Positions 17,419 through 27,650 are shown, counted from the first letter of the stretch. The stretch: DNA of 64,000 nt from Paracoccus liaowanqingii (GCF_004683865.2 NZ_CP038439.1:2544001-2608000); one strand, 5' to 3'. Made by a program: numbers and translations. The notes: a model not told the origin generated them from the sequence alone.

Positions 17419-18590
17419 GCCAGCATCCGGGGATCGGGACCCATGTCCAGGCCGGGGAAGACCGCCCCCTCCAGCGCGGATTTGGAGATGCCGAACTTGG
17501 CATGCATCGCCCAGGCCGCATAGGCACGGATGTCGCGCAGGGGCATCAGGTCGCGCCCGGCATAGAGGTCACCTTCGGCCAGCCCCGGCCACTCGCCCAA
17601 GGCGCGCCCGCCCCGGACGGCGCCGCCCGCCATCAGCATGGCGCCGCCGGTGCCGTGATCGGTGCCCGCCGATCCGTTCTCGCGCACGGTGCGTCCGAAC
17701 TCGGTCATTGCCAGAACCGTGGTGCGGTCCCAGTTCGCGCCCAGATCCGCCTTCAGGCTGAGGATCGTCTCGGAGAGCCGGGTCAGCGACCGCTCGATCC
17801 CCCGCGCCTGGCCCGCATGCGTGTCCCAGCCCGGCAGCGAGAAGCTGGCGATGCGGGTGGCCCCGTTCAGCCGGTCGGCGGCAAAGCGCGCCAGTTCCAG
17901 ATGCTCCTGGCCGCGCTTCGCCTCGGGAAGCTCGGGCGACAGGCCCGACACGATCTCGATCGCCTGGGCGCTGGCCTCGCGGAACAGCGGGTCGTCGTGA
18001 TAGATCCGGGTCAGCAGCAGCTGGGCCTGCGGGCTGAGGTCCATGTTCGCCTTGGGGGTCCAGCTTTTCGCCTCGGCCGCGCCGCGCAGGATGCGCATCT
18101 GCGCCACGCCCACCGAATAGGCGGTCTCGCTGTCCTGACCGGGCATCTGCTGCAGCAGCCGGTTCAGCCAGCCGTCCTGCTGGATGTCGGCCTGAAGATC
18201 GGTGCCGGTGCCGGCCTCCAGCATGTCCTGGCCGTCGAAATGGCTGCGCTTGTCGCGATAGGGGGTCGAGACGGCGGGCGCGAAGCCCAACTGGCCCGCG
18301 TTCCACAGGGGCAGCAGTTGCGACAGAGCCGGGTGCAGCGCGAAGAACCCGTCCAGGTCGGTCGCGCCATGGTCGGGACCAAGCGACAGGGTCTTGCGCA
18401 GCGCGGCCAGATCGCGGTCGCCATAGGGCTGGAACACGTCCAGCCCGTCCATCGCGCCGCGCAGGATGATGACGACCAGCCGGTTGTCGCCCGGCGCGCT
18501 GGCGAAGGCGGCGGTGGACATCAGGGGATGCGCGGCGGCGGAACAGCCGATCAGCGCGGTGGATTTCAGGAACAGGCGCCGGGTCAGCAT
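17415..18590 (-). CDS. DUF1501 family protein with Tat signal
   Basis: The 391-residue protein begins MLTRRLFLKSTALIG, a twin-arginine signal (TRRLFLK), and should be exported folded. Motifs typical of DUF1501 follow: VVIILRGAMDGLDVFQPYGD near the start, then SFSLPGWDTHAGQ, TEFGRTVRENGSAGTDHGTG and a final GLDMGPDPR. The family belongs to the alkaline-phosphatase/sulfatase-like superfamily but its function is unknown. It lies 4 bases after the DUF1800 gene, its usual partner. Confidence 0.92.
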   Translation of the reverse strand: MLTRRLFLKSTALIGCSAAAHPLMSTAAFASAPGDNRLVVIILRGAMDGLDVFQPYGDRDLAALRKTLSLGPDHGATDLDGFFALHPALSQLLPLWNAGQLGFAPAVSTPYRDKRSHFDGQDMLEAGTGTDLQADIQQDGWLNRLLQQMPGQDSETAYSVGVAQMRILRGAAEAKSWTPKANMDLSPQAQLLLTRIYHDDPLFREASAQAIEIVSGLSPELPEAKRGQEHLELARFAADRLNGATRIASFSLPGWDTHAGQARGIERSLTRLSETILSLKADLGANWDRTTVLAMTEFGRTVRENGSAGTDHGTGGAMLMAGGAVRGGRALGEWPGLAEGDLYAGRDLMPLRDIRAYAAWAMHAKFGISKSALEGAVFPGLDMGPDPRMLA

Positions 18591-18594
18591 CGCA

Positions 18595-19962
18595 TCACCT
18601 CCGGTTGAAATCGGCAGAGGCCAGGATCAGCGCCACGCCATCGGCCTGGCTTTCGGCGCGCGGCACGGCCCAGGCCAGAGTCTCGGACGCGGTATCGCCC
18701 AGGCAGCTGTGCAGGAAGCGGCGCGCATCGGGCAGCCGCCCGACCAGGGCCGCCGGCGCCGCCAGGGCCCAGTTGATACGCATCGCCAGACCCTGCGGGC
18801 TGGCCCAGCTTTCCGCGGCCTCGGGCCACCCGTCGGGGCCCGGCGGGCTGGCCCAGGGCTGGCCCATGATCGCCATCGACTGGATCAGGTGCAGGCCCAC
18901 CTTGCGCGGCGGCAGGTCGCGGATCTGCGCCCCGTCCATCCCCAGGCTGCGCATCCCGGCCACGAGAAACTCGAAGGGCTGGCGCATCTTGACGCGGAAA
19001 TGGGTGGCCAGTTCCGGCGCCTCGGCCAGCGCCAAGTTCATCGCCCCCAGATCGCCGCCCGTCTCGGAGAAGACGCCCGCCAGCCGGTCGACCAGCGCCT
19101 GCGGCGGATCGTCGGCCACGAAATGCACGGCCATCTTGCGCGCCAGATGCGCGGCGGTCGCCGGATGGACGGCCAGATCGTCGATCACCGCGCGGATGTC
19201 GTCCAGGCTGCCCTTGCGCCCCCCATAGCTGGTGCCCAGCACCGTCTCGGCCCCGGGTTCGGCGCGCCGGCGCTGAAACACACCGGGCTGGCGCGGATAG
19301 TAGGCGAGGCCGGTCAGCAGTTCGGCCAGCTGTTCGATATCCTGCTGGTCGTAATCCGCCCCTGCCCCCAGGCTGTGCAGTTCGATCATCTCGCGGGCGA
19401 GGTTCTCGTTCAGCCCGCCGGCCTTGTCGGGATTGCGCCGCGCCTGGATCGAGTTCGGCCCGATCGAGCGCGACTGGTCCAGATAGGTCAGCATGGCGGG
19501 ATGGGTTTCGGCGGCGAACATCATCTGCGCGAAGCGCCCGGTCAGGTGCGGACGGATCGCGTCCGAGATCAGCGCCTCGGTCATCAGGTTGGTGTAGTGG
19601 TTGCGCCCCGCGACGGTGAAATGGTCCGCCCAGAACCAGACCAGCCGCTCGCCGAAGCCCGAGGGATCGTCCACGGCCCGGGCAAAGCGCTGCACGATGG
19701 CGCCGCGAAAGATGCCGTTCATCTGCTGTCGATGCGCGCGGAAGGCCTCGTCCGCGCCGGGCATCTCCTCGCGTCGGTTGCGGCCCAGCTCCTGACCCTC
19801 GATCTGCCAGTCGCGCAGCTGGTCCTGCGTGACATCGCCCGGGGCGAGGCTGGTGGAGGCCTGCACGGAGGCCGCAACCGCCTGCGGATCGGCGGGCGGG
19901 GTCAGGTGCGGCGACAGGCCATAGCCAAGGCGGAACGCGGCGAGGTGGTCATAGGGTAGCAT
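18595..19962 (-). CDS. DUF1800 family protein
   Basis: The 455-residue protein has the DUF1800 pattern: HLAAFRLGYG at the start, WFWADHFTV, NENLAREMIELHSLG and TGLAYYPR in the middle, and a final PRAESQADGVALILASADFN. The function is unknown; the family is nearly always encoded next to DUF1501. No signal peptide is evident. It is the first gene of the two-gene unit, with 4 bases before DUF1501. Confidence 0.92.
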   Translation of the reverse strand: MLPYDHLAAFRLGYGLSPHLTPPADPQAVAASVQASTSLAPGDVTQDQLRDWQIEGQELGRNRREEMPGADEAFRAHRQQMNGIFRGAIVQRFARAVDDPSGFGERLVWFWADHFTVAGRNHYTNLMTEALISDAIRPHLTGRFAQMMFAAETHPAMLTYLDQSRSIGPNSIQARRNPDKAGGLNENLAREMIELHSLGAGADYDQQDIEQLAELLTGLAYYPRQPGVFQRRRAEPGAETVLGTSYGGRKGSLDDIRAVIDDLAVHPATAAHLARKMAVHFVADDPPQALVDRLAGVFSETGGDLGAMNLALAEAPELATHFRVKMRQPFEFLVAGMRSLGMDGAQIRDLPPRKVGLHLIQSMAIMGQPWASPPGPDGWPEAAESWASPQGLAMRINWALAAPAALVGRLPDARRFLHSCLGDTASETLAWAVPRAESQADGVALILASADFNRR

Positions 19963-20027
19963 CTGGCGGAGGGTCCGGGTGATTGCTGCTCTGCAGCATC
20001 ATGCCACGGACACCCCCCGATGTCAGG

Positions 20028-21803
20028 TCACTCTTTCGGCAGCGCCCGCAGGCGCAGGTCGCGCATCTGCTCGTTGGTGGGCTCGGAGGGCGCGCCCATC
20101 ATCAGGTCCTCGGCGCGCTGGTTCATCGGGAACATGATCACCTCGCGGATGTTCTGCTCGTCGGCCAGCAGCATCACGATGCGGTCGATGCCCGCGGCAC
20201 AACCCCCGTGCGGCGGCGCGCCATAGCGGAACGCCTTGACCATGCCGCCGAAGCGCTTCTCGACCTCGGAGGCCGGATAGCCCGCCAGTTCGAAGGCCTT
20301 GAACATGATCTCGGGCGTGTGGTTGCGGATCGCGCCGCTGATCAGCTCGTAGCCGTTGCAGGCCAGGTCGTACTGATAGCCCAGCACGTCCAGCGGATCG
20401 CCATTTAGCGCCTCCATCCCGCCCTGCGGCATGGAGAAGGGGTTGTGGCTGAAGTCGATCTTGCCGTCATCGGTCTTCTCGTACATCGGGAAGTCGACGA
20501 TCCAGGCGAACTTGAACTGGTTCTCGTCGATCAGGCCCAGTTCGCGGCCGATCTCGGTCCGGGCGCGGCCCGCGACGGCCTCGAACTGGTCGGGGCGTCC
20601 GCCCAGGAAGAAGGCCGCGTCGCCCTCGGCCAGACCCAGTTGCGTGCGGATTGCCTCGGTCTTCTCGGCCCCAAGGGCCTTGGCGATGGGGCCGGCGGCC
20701 TCGGTCGAGCCATCCTCGGCGCGGCGCCAGATGATGTAGCCCATGCCGGGCAGGCCCTGGCTCTGGGCAAAAGCGTTCATGCGGTCGGCGAACTTGCGGC
20801 TGCCGCCCGATGGCGCGGGAATGGCGCGGACCTGCGTGCCCTCCTGCTCCAGCAGCTTGGCGAAGATGCCGAAGCCCGAGCCGCGGAAATGGTCGCTGAC
20901 CACCTGCATCTCGATCGGATTGCGCAGGTCGGGCTTGTCGGTGCCGTATTTCAGCAGCGACTCGGCATAGGGGATCAGCGGCCAGTCGGCATCGACCCGG
21001 CGACCCTTGCCGAATTCCTCGAACAGCCCCTGGATGACCGGCTGGACGGTGGCGAAGACGTCCTCCTGCCGGACGAAGGACATCTCCATGTCCAGCTGGT
21101 AGAAGTCGGTGGGGCTGCGGTCGGCACGGGGATCCTCGTCGCGGAAGCAGGGCGCGATCTGGAAATACTTGTCGAAGCCCGCGACCATGATCAGCTGCTT
21201 GAACTGCTGCGGCGCCTGCGGCAGCGCATAGAACTTGCCCGGATGCAGGCGCGAGGGCACCAGGAAGTCGCGCGCGCCCTCGGGCGAGCTGGCCGTGATG
21301 ATCGGGGTCTGGAACTCGGTGAAGTCCTGGTCCCACATGCGGTTGCGGATCGACCGGATCACCTTGGACCGCAGCATGATGTTGGCGTGCAGGCTGTCGC
21401 GGCGCAGGTCGAGGAAGCGATAGGCCAGCCGCGTCTCCTCGGGGTAGTCCTGATCGCCGAAGACCGGCAGCGGCAGCTCGTCCGAGGGGCCCAGCACCTC
21501 GATCTCGGTCGCATAGACCTCGATCTCGCCGGTGGGCAGCTTGGCGTTCACGAGGCTGGCGTCGCGCAGCTTCACGCGGCCGTCGATGCGGATCACCGTC
21601 TCGGCCCGCAGCTTGTCCATGGCGGCAAAGGCCGGGCTGTCGCTGTCGGCCAGCACCTGGGTCATGCCGTAATGGTCGCGCAGGTCGACGAACAGCACGC
21701 CCCCGTGGTCGCGGACCCGGTGCACCCAGCCCGACAGTCGGACGGTGGTGCCGGCATCGGCGGCCTTCAGGTCGCCGCAGGTATGGCTGCGATAGGCGTG
21801 CAT
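20028..21803 (-). CDS. aspS: aspartyl-tRNA synthetase
   Basis: AspS charges tRNA-Asp with aspartate. The 591 residues fit the bacterial type. The N-terminal OB anticodon-binding domain reads [20 protein letters not shown], class II motif 2 appears around [10 protein letters not shown], the bacterial GAD insertion lies between, and motif 3 near the end reads [13 protein letters not shown]. Whether the enzyme also charges tRNA-Asn, as in organisms without AsnRS, cannot be judged here. A promoter lies upstream. Confidence 0.97.
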   Translation of the reverse strand: MHAYRSHTCGDLKAADAGTTVRLSGWVHRVRDHGGVLFVDLRDHYGMTQVLADSDSPAFAAMDKLRAETVIRIDGRVKLRDASLVNAKLPTGEIEVYATEIEVLGPSDELPLPVFGDQDYPEETRLAYRFLDLRRDSLHANIMLRSKVIRSIRNRMWDQDFTEFQTPIITASSPEGARDFLVPSRLHPGKFYALPQAPQQFKQLIMVAGFDKYFQIAPCFRDEDPRADRSPTDFYQLDMEMSFVRQEDVFATVQPVIQGLFEEFGKGRRVDADWPLIPYAESLLKYGTDKPDLRNPIEMQVVSDHFRGSGFGIFAKLLEQEGTQVRAIPAPSGGSRKFADRMNAFAQSQGLPGMGYIIWRRAEDGSTEAAGPIAKALGAEKTEAIRTQLGLAEGDAAFFLGGRPDQFEAVAGRARTEIGRELGLIDENQFKFAWIVDFPMYEKTDDGKIDFSHNPFSMPQGGMEALNGDPLDVLGYQYDLACNGYELISGAIRNHTPEIMFKAFELAGYPASEVEKRFGGMVKAFRYGAPPHGGCAAGIDRIVMLLADEQNIREVIMFPMNQRAEDLMMGAPSEPTNEQMRDLRLRALPKE

Positions 21804-21832
21804 GAGCGTTTCCCCGTTGATTGAAGCCCCCG

Positions 21833-21861
21833 CTCAAAGCGCGGGACGGGCGGGAAGTCAA
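21833..21861 (-). promoter_or_regulatory. sigma-70-type promoter for aspS
   Basis: On the minus strand TTGACT (21861-21856) and TTTGAG (21838-21833) are separated by 17 bases, 30 bp before the aspS ATG. The region also contains a small CCCGC/GCGGG hairpin. Confidence 0.45.
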
Positions 21862-21868
21862 CCTTTCA

Positions 21869-22531
21869 CTAGAAGGGCCGCACCACATTGCCGCTGTAGA
21901 AATAGACGCCCATGCCCACCGCGAACAGGATGTTTCCCGCCACGGCATGCAGCGCCCAGGCCGCAGGAAACCCGTGGCGCAGATAGGCGCGGGCAAAGAT
22001 CCAGCCGCCGATGAACGTCATGATCGCCACGATCCAGGACCAGAACATCAGATGCGCGAAGGCGAAGATCGCCGCGTTCAGCGCGATGGCCGCGCGCCCC
22101 TGGGGCAGGATGGCGCCGTAGCGGTGGAAGAACAGCGGGCGGAAGATCAGCTCCTGCGGCAGCGCCGACAGGATCGGGTAGAAGGTCCAGATCACCAGCA
22201 GGAACTCGGGCCGGTCGCGCACCATGGCGAACAGCGCGCCGGGGCTGGTCAGGGACAGGATCACCCAGCCCGCCACCAGCACCGCCAGCGCGATCCCCGC
22301 CACCTCGCGCCAGGGCATGCGCCGCCAGCCGCGCACCAGCACCCGCCAACGGAAGCCCCCTGTCAGCCACAAGAGGCCCATGCCCGCCAGGCTGAAGATC
22401 GCCAGCGCCGTGAATAGCTGGTCGGGCGGCAGGAACAGCGCGATGGCCAGCGGCGCCCCGATATAGAGCGCCGCGAATTCCAGCTTCAGCCAGCGATGCG
22501 GGGCTACCGCACCAGTCGTGCCTGCAACCAT
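21869..22531 (-). CDS. CPBP family intramembrane metalloprotease
   Basis: This 220-residue protein has about six membrane segments. The CPBP motif 1 reads PQELIFRPLFFHRYG, followed by FAFAHLMFW and LHAVAGNI, which carry the other active-site residues. The usual EE pair is QE, so the first Glu is replaced. The ATG at 22531 is preferred over a TTG three codons earlier. The start overlaps the end of the GH25 gene by 28 bases, so the two are co-transcribed. Substrate unknown. Confidence 0.85.
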   Translation of the reverse strand: MVAGTTGAVAPHRWLKLEFAALYIGAPLAIALFLPPDQLFTALAIFSLAGMGLLWLTGGFRWRVLVRGWRRMPWREVAGIALAVLVAGWVILSLTSPGALFAMVRDRPEFLLVIWTFYPILSALPQELIFRPLFFHRYGAILPQGRAAIALNAAIFAFAHLMFWSWIVAIMTFIGGWIFARAYLRHGFPAAWALHAVAGNILFAVGMGVYFYSGNVVRPF

Positions 22532-23310
22532 CGTGCCCAATCCGTAGCCGAGCCCGCAAAGGCGTTGATGTCCGTGTCACCCTGGATGCCGGGAACGATC
22601 CCGGTGCCGGTGTACTGCCAGAAGGTCCAGCGCTGCCCCGGATAGGTCACGCTTGGATGGTTCGCGGTCGAGCGCAGCCAGAACTCGGCATTCATCCGGC
22701 CCAGCTGGTTCTCGCGGTAGAAGTCGACCGTGGTGTAGATGATCGGGCGCTGGCCATAGTGGCGGCCCACCAGCTGCATGAAGACCTCGGCCTCGCGCAG
22801 CACCTCGGCCGCCGGAGGGCGACGCGGGCAATTGCGCGAATTGGTCCATTCCAGGTCCAGGACGGGGGGCAGCGATCCCGCCTCGCGCGGGACGTTGCGC
22901 ATGTACCAATAGGCGTTTTCCGCACCCGAGCGGCAGAAATAGTAGAAATGATAGGCGCCGCGCGGAATGCGCGCCTGCGCGGCCTCGTACCAGTAGCGGC
23001 GGAAGTTGGGGTCGGCGTGGTCGCCCCCTTCCGTTGCCTTGATGAAGGCAAAGCTGATTCCCGACCCGCGCACCCGGCTCCAGTCGATGTCGCCCTGCCA
23101 GCGCGAGACGTCGATGCCATGGACCGCATGGCCGTAGGGCGCCCCGCCCGTCCAGGCATGGGGGCGGCGGTCGCCCAGCTGCGGCGTGGCCCCCGGGCCC
23201 GGTGCCGCCTGATAGGTGGCCGGGGCCCCGCCCCGCGGAGGGGTGCGGGCACATGCGACCGCGAAGGTCAGGACCGCCAGCCCCAGCATCAGTCTTGTCA
23301 GAAATGTCAT
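22504..23310 (-). CDS. GH25 family lysozyme-like lipoprotein
   Basis: The 268-residue protein starts MTFLTRLMLGLAVLTFAVAC, a lipoprotein signal with the lipidated Cys near residue 20. The GH25 (muramidase) domain follows from about residue 62: HGIDVSRWQGDIDWSRV supplies the catalytic Asp, PVLDLEWTNS the Glu, and IIYTTVDFY and FWQYTGTG complete the barrel. It should cleave peptidoglycan glycan strands from the cell-envelope side, either in remodelling or against competitors. It precedes the CPBP gene with an overlap. Confidence 0.92.
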   Translation of the reverse strand: MTFLTRLMLGLAVLTFAVACARTPPRGGAPATYQAAPGPGATPQLGDRRPHAWTGGAPYGHAVHGIDVSRWQGDIDWSRVRGSGISFAFIKATEGGDHADPNFRRYWYEAAQARIPRGAYHFYYFCRSGAENAYWYMRNVPREAGSLPPVLDLEWTNSRNCPRRPPAAEVLREAEVFMQLVGRHYGQRPIIYTTVDFYRENQLGRMNAEFWLRSTANHPSVTYPGQRWTFWQYTGTGIVPGIQGDTDINAFAGSATDWARWLQARLVR

Positions 23311-23428
23311 CCCTGCCCCGTCCTTCCGATCGTTCCTGCGCTTTGCGCGCCTTTGTGCGGGGTTATCTCAAACCCGTGAGGCAATGTCATCGTGCCGGGG
23401 CGGTCACGGTTGCGTCAGGACGCAGAAA

Positions 23429-23450
23429 GGGCCCGGATCGCTCCGGGCCC
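23429..23450 (-). terminator. intrinsic-type terminator of the small membrane-protein gene
   Basis: GGGCCCGGA, a four-base loop and TCCGGGCCC form a perfect 9-bp stem. On the minus strand it is followed by CTTTCTG. It lies 31 bases after the stop of the gene at 23482. Confidence 0.65.
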
Positions 23451-23481
23451 CGTGTCGGGATCTCATGGGTCGTGTGGCCGC

Positions 23482-23787
23482 TCAGTTGGCCGGAGCGTCC
23501 GCGCCTGCCGGGGCATCGACGGTGCCCGCGGGGGCGGTCGTGCCGGCGGCGGGGGTGTCGGCATCCGAGACCATCGGGGGTGCGGTATCTTCGCCCAGGC
23601 CGGCAGCATCGGTCACCGGGACGTCGGACGGCGGCGCGGTGGTGGCGATGCCGTCGCCCTGCTCGTTCGCCCCGGGAGTAAAGACCAGGAACGCCAAGCC
23701 TGCGACGACCAGCGCCACGATGATGGCAATGATGGCAGGCTTGTGCTTGCTGGCGGCTTTCTGCGGATCGTCGTGATTGTAGGACAT
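23482..23787 (-). CDS. small single-pass membrane protein with low-complexity tail
   Basis: The 101-residue protein has a short charged N-terminus (MSYNHDDPQKAASKHKPA), one membrane helix (IIAIIVALVVAGLAFLVF) and a C-terminal part made almost only of Ala, Pro, Thr, Gly, Asp and Val. The orientation is probably N-in with a disordered periplasmic tail. I do not recognise a family. It has its own terminator. The 228 bases upstream to the next gene hold nothing I can name. Confidence 0.7.
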   Translation of the reverse strand: MSYNHDDPQKAASKHKPAIIAIIVALVVAGLAFLVFTPGANEQGDGIATTAPPSDVPVTDAAGLGEDTAPPMVSDADTPAAGTTAPAGTVDAPAGADAPAN

Positions 23788-24015
23788 GGGGGGTTCCCTC
23801 TCTGATGAGTCACAGCGCAACGTCGCGCGGGGTGCGGGGTTCCCCCCCTCACCGCCGCGCTCGGGACGCCGCATGGGGACCCCGGCCCTCCGCTGCGGCG
23901 GGATCCGGCGGACAGGGCCCATATCCCCGCCTACATGGTTGCCCGACCCGGCATCCGTCTGGCATGACGGGGCCAGCGCGGCATCACGCCGCAGCCCCAC
24001 CCCAGGACCCCGATC

Positions 24016-24879
24016 ATGGCTCTGCCCCGCCCTGCCACCGCCGCCCTGCCCGACGGGCTGATCGCCGAAAGCCCCCGCCGGGCGGACCACGCCTATGTCA
24101 CGCTGGTCAGCAACCCCGCCTATCTGCCCGGCGCCGAGGCGCTGCTGCGCTCGCTGCGGCTGACCGGCACGAAGGCCGATCTCGTGGTGCTGCATCGCGG
24201 GCTGTCAAAGGCCGATCTGGCCCGCCTGCGCCCCCATGGCCCGCGCCTGATCGCCGCCGACCTGCTGCCGACCTCGGCCGCCTTCGACCAGGCCCATGCG
24301 CGGGACGCGCTGCACGCCCGCGCGGCCTTCACCAAGGGCGGCAAGCCCAACTTCCACACGCCCCTCGACAATTTCATCAAGCTGCGCCTGTGGCAGCTGG
24401 ATTACGACGCCTGCGTCTTCATCGACGCGGATGCCGTCGTGCTGCGCGGCGTGGACAAGCTGTTCCAGTTTCCCGAATTCTGCGCCGCGCCCAATGTCTA
24501 TGACGGGCTGGACGGGTTCCACCGCATGAACTCGGGCGTCTTCACCGCCCGCCCCGACCGCGCCACCTTCGAAGGCATGCGGGACCGGCTGGACCGCCCC
24601 GGCGCCTTCTGGCGGCGCACCGACCAGAGCTTCCTGCAGGAGGTCTATCCCGACTGGCAGGGCCTCTCGATCCACCACAACCTGCTGCAATATGTCTGGC
24701 TGCACATGCCGCAGCTGTTCAGCTGGGATCAGGTGCGGATCCTGCATTTCCAGTACGAGAAGCCTTGGCAGGACCATGACAAGGCGCAGCAACTCGCCCC
24801 GCTGATCGGCCTCTGGCGCGACATCGCGGCGGGCCGGCCGATGCCCGACCTGTCCACCCTGCCCGGCCCCGGCGCCTGA
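24016..24879 (+). CDS. glycosyltransferase family 8-like (glycogenin-type) protein
   Basis: The 287-residue protein starts with a GT-A type core: YVTLVSNPAYLPGAEALLRS, then LDNFIKLRLWQLDYDACVFI leading to the metal-binding DAD triplet in IDADAVVL, then MNSGVFTARPD. This matches GT8 (glycogenin/galactinol synthase-like) enzymes that transfer a sugar from a nucleotide donor. The acceptor is unknown. The stop overlaps the start of the epimerase gene by one base, so they probably act in the same sugar pathway. No membrane segment. Confidence 0.85.
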   Translation: MALPRPATAALPDGLIAESPRRADHAYVTLVSNPAYLPGAEALLRSLRLTGTKADLVVLHRGLSKADLARLRPHGPRLIAADLLPTSAAFDQAHARDALHARAAFTKGGKPNFHTPLDNFIKLRLWQLDYDACVFIDADAVVLRGVDKLFQFPEFCAAPNVYDGLDGFHRMNSGVFTARPDRATFEGMRDRLDRPGAFWRRTDQSFLQEVYPDWQGLSIHHNLLQYVWLHMPQLFSWDQVRILHFQYEKPWQDHDKAQQLAPLIGLWRDIAAGRPMPDLSTLPGPGA

Positions 24880-25691
24880 TGCGCGTCGCCCTGACCGGCG
24901 CCTCGGGCATCATCGGCGGGGCCGTGGCCCGGGCCCTGACCGCCGCCGGGCACCGCGTCACGCCCCTGGGCCGCGCGCAGGGCTGGCACTTGGGCCACCC
25001 GGCACCGCTTGCCGGTCAGGACGCCCTGATCCATTGCGCCCTCGCCCATGCACCGGGCCGCTATCGCGGCGGCGAGGGCGACGACCCCGCGGCCTTCATC
25101 GCCGCCAACCTGGACGGCACCCGCGCGCTCTTCGATCAGGCGGCGCAGCAGGGCTTGGGCCGCGTGCTGTTCCTGTCGTCGCGCGCGGTCCATGACGGCC
25201 ATCCGGCCGGAATGCGCCTGCCCGACGACCTGCCCCCGCGCCCCACCAGCCTCTACGGCCGGGTTAAGGCCGAGGCCGAGGCGCATCTGGCCCGCCTGCC
25301 CCTGTCCGGATGCGCGATCCGCGCCACGGGCGTCTATGGCCCCGGTCCCGCGCATAAATGGCGGTCCCTCTTCGCAGACTACCGCGCCGGACACCCCGTC
25401 GCCCCCCGCGTCGCGACCGAGGTCCATGTCGACGACCTGGCCCAGGCCCTGATCCTGCTGCTGGCCCATCCGGCCCCGCCGCCGACCTTGAACTGCAGCG
25501 ACCTGATTCTCGACCGCCACGACCTCCTCGGCATGGTCCGCGACCTCACCGGCTGCCCGCACCCGCCCCCGCCGCGCGCCGACCCGGACCCCCTGCGCCT
25601 GCCCGACTGCGCCGCCCTCACGGCTCTCGGCTGGCATCCCGGCGGCGTCGCGCTTTTGAGCCGGACCCTCCCGGCGCTCTTGCGCGACTAG
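24879..25691 (+). CDS. NAD-dependent epimerase/dehydratase (extended SDR)
   Basis: The 270-residue protein begins MRVALTGASGIIGGAVARAL, a Rossmann glycine motif. LFLSSRAVHDG and SLYGRVKAE supply the Ser and YxxxK catalytic residues, and AIRATGVYGPGP is typical of nucleotide-sugar epimerases and dehydratases. The exact substrate cannot be told. The ATG overlaps the stop of the glycosyltransferase. A GATATTT-family repeat lies just beyond its stop. Confidence 0.87.
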   Translation: MRVALTGASGIIGGAVARALTAAGHRVTPLGRAQGWHLGHPAPLAGQDALIHCALAHAPGRYRGGEGDDPAAFIAANLDGTRALFDQAAQQGLGRVLFLSSRAVHDGHPAGMRLPDDLPPRPTSLYGRVKAEAEAHLARLPLSGCAIRATGVYGPGPAHKWRSLFADYRAGHPVAPRVATEVHVDDLAQALILLLAHPAPPPTLNCSDLILDRHDLLGMVRDLTGCPHPPPPRADPDPLRLPDCAALTALGWHPGGVALLSRTLPALLRD

Positions 25692-25698
25692 CGTGGCC

Positions 25699-25753
25699 CT
25701 TTCATCTTGGCAAAAAACATCCTCGGGGGGTCCGGGGGGCGAAGCGCCCCCGG
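25699..25753 (-). repeat. GATATTT-family intergenic repeat, copy 2
   Basis: Read on the minus strand: a G/C hairpin, then CGGACCCCCCGAGGATG, T6 and GCCAAGATGAAAG. It lies between the convergent epimerase and cobT genes and may serve as a bidirectional terminator. The core is GGATGTT instead of GGATATT. Confidence 0.65.
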
Positions 25754-25772
25754 CCGTCGCGGGACGCAAACC

Positions 25773-27650
25773 TCAGCCGCGCCGGATCGAAGCCATGCCC
25801 AGCACCCGCGCACGCTTCCTCGGATCGCTGTCGAACAGGGCCGCCAGCTGCTCGGTGATCGCACCCGCCAGCTGCTCGGCATCCGTGATGGTCACCGCGC
25901 GCTCGTAATAGCGCGTCACGTCATGGCCGATGCCGATGGCCAGCAGCTCGACCGCGCGGCGCTTCTCGACCATGGCGATCACGTCGCGCAGATGGCGTTC
26001 CAGGAAGTTCGCCGGGTTCACCGACAGGGTCGAATCGTCCACCGGCGCCCCGTCCGAGATCACCATCAGGATCTTGCGTGCCTCGGCCCGCCGGGTCAGG
26101 CGCTTGTGCGCCCATTCCAAGGCCTCGCCGTCGATGTTCTCCTTCAGCAGCCCTTCCTTCATCATCAGCCCCAGATTGGGGCGCACCCGGCGCCAAGGGG
26201 CGTCGGCGGACTTGTAGATGATGTGGCGCAGGTCGTTCAGGCGGCCGGGCTGGGCGGGGCGGCCCGCGGCCAGCCAGGCCTCGCGCGACTGCCCGCCCTT
26301 CCAGGCGCGGGTGGTGAAGCCCAGGATCTCGACCTTGACGTTGCAGCGCTCCAGCGTGCGGGCCAGAACGTCGGCGCAGATCGCGGCGATGCTGATGGGC
26401 CGACCGCGCATCGACCCGGAATTGTCGATCAACAGGGTCACCACCGTGTCGCGGAACTCGGTGTCCTTCTCGACCTTGAAGGACAGGGGCGTCGTCGGGT
26501 TCGCCACCACGCGGGCCAGGCGCCCGGCATCCAGAACGCCCTCCTCCTTGTCGAACTCCCAGGACCGGTTCTGCTGGGCCTGCAGCCGGCGCTGCAGCTT
26601 GTTGGCCAGACGGCTGACGGCGCCACGCAAGGGCTCCAGCTGCTTGTCCAGATAGGCGCGCAGGCGCTCCAGCTCGGCGGGGTCGGCCAGATCCTCGGCG
26701 CGGATCTCCTCGTCCCAGGTCTGGGCAAAGATCCGGTAGTCGGGGCTGGCCTCGCTGACCGGCGGCGGCATGTCCGGAGGGCTGTCCTGATCGGGCATCT
26801 CGGCCTCGTCGGACATCTCGTCCTCGGAGCCCTCGTCCATGCTGACCTGGGCCTGGCGCTCGTCCTGGGTCTGCTCCTGGCTGCGCTCGGGGCTGGCCTC
26901 GCTGTCCTCGCCATCCTCCTCGTCCTGGGACTGGCTGTCGCCCGACTCCTCGTCCTGCTCGGCATTGTCCTCGGCGTCGTCGTCCTGCGGCTGGTCGGGA
27001 TCCTCGCCCAGCTGGTCGCCATAGCCCAGGTCGGTGATGATGCGCCGCGACAGCCGCGCGAATTCCGCCTGATCGGCCAGCGCGCGGTTCACGTCGGCCA
27101 GCGCGCCCGAGGCCTGGGATTCCACGAAGGGCCGCCACAGGTCGGCCACGTGCTGCGCGCCGGGTGGCAGCGCGCGCCCCGTCGCCGCCTGCCGCAGGAT
27201 ATAGCCCGCCGCGACCGACAGGGGCGCATCGGCGGGCGCCTTGATCTGGGCATAGCCCTTCTTGTCGGCCTCGGCGCCGATCTTGACGTCGATGTTGGAC
27301 AGGGCGCCGGGCATGTCGCGGGCGCCAAGTGCCTCGCAGCGCGCCGTCTCCATCGCCTCGTACAGCTCGCGCGCCATCGGGCCCGCCGGGATGTAGCGGT
27401 TGTGCAGCCCCGCGTCGTGATGGCGCAGCCGCATGGCCAGCGCATCCGCCGTGCCCCGCGCCAGCAGCACCTCCTCGCGGCCCATCCGGCGGCTGATCTG
27501 CGGCAGGCGCATCGTGTCGCCCGCCACGCCCGCCGGATCGGCGCTGTAGGTCACGTTCAGATCGCGGTCATGGGCCAGCGCCCGTGTCGCCTCGGACAGG
27601 GCCTTCTTGAACGGATCGGCGGGATTGTCGGATTTCTTCATGCTCTTCAT
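25773..27650 (-). CDS. cobT: aerobic cobaltochelatase subunit CobT
   Basis: CobT works with CobS and CobN to insert cobalt into hydrogenobyrinate a,c-diamide in the aerobic cobalamin pathway. The 625-residue protein has an N-terminal domain, a very acidic Asp/Glu/Gln-rich middle (about residues 215-300) and a C-terminal VWA domain with the MIDAS motif DNSGSM. The ATG at 27650 (MKSMKKSDN) is chosen because GGGGGTGG sits just upstream. The ATG three codons later is possible. cobS is 750 bp away in the same direction but an FMN reductase gene lies between them on the other strand. Confidence 0.93.
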   Translation of the reverse strand: MKSMKKSDNPADPFKKALSEATRALAHDRDLNVTYSADPAGVAGDTMRLPQISRRMGREEVLLARGTADALAMRLRHHDAGLHNRYIPAGPMARELYEAMETARCEALGARDMPGALSNIDVKIGAEADKKGYAQIKAPADAPLSVAAGYILRQAATGRALPPGAQHVADLWRPFVESQASGALADVNRALADQAEFARLSRRIITDLGYGDQLGEDPDQPQDDDAEDNAEQDEESGDSQSQDEEDGEDSEASPERSQEQTQDERQAQVSMDEGSEDEMSDEAEMPDQDSPPDMPPPVSEASPDYRIFAQTWDEEIRAEDLADPAELERLRAYLDKQLEPLRGAVSRLANKLQRRLQAQQNRSWEFDKEEGVLDAGRLARVVANPTTPLSFKVEKDTEFRDTVVTLLIDNSGSMRGRPISIAAICADVLARTLERCNVKVEILGFTTRAWKGGQSREAWLAAGRPAQPGRLNDLRHIIYKSADAPWRRVRPNLGLMMKEGLLKENIDGEALEWAHKRLTRRAEARKILMVISDGAPVDDSTLSVNPANFLERHLRDVIAMVEKRRAVELLAIGIGHDVTRYYERAVTITDAEQLAGAITEQLAALFDSDPRKRARVLGMASIRRG

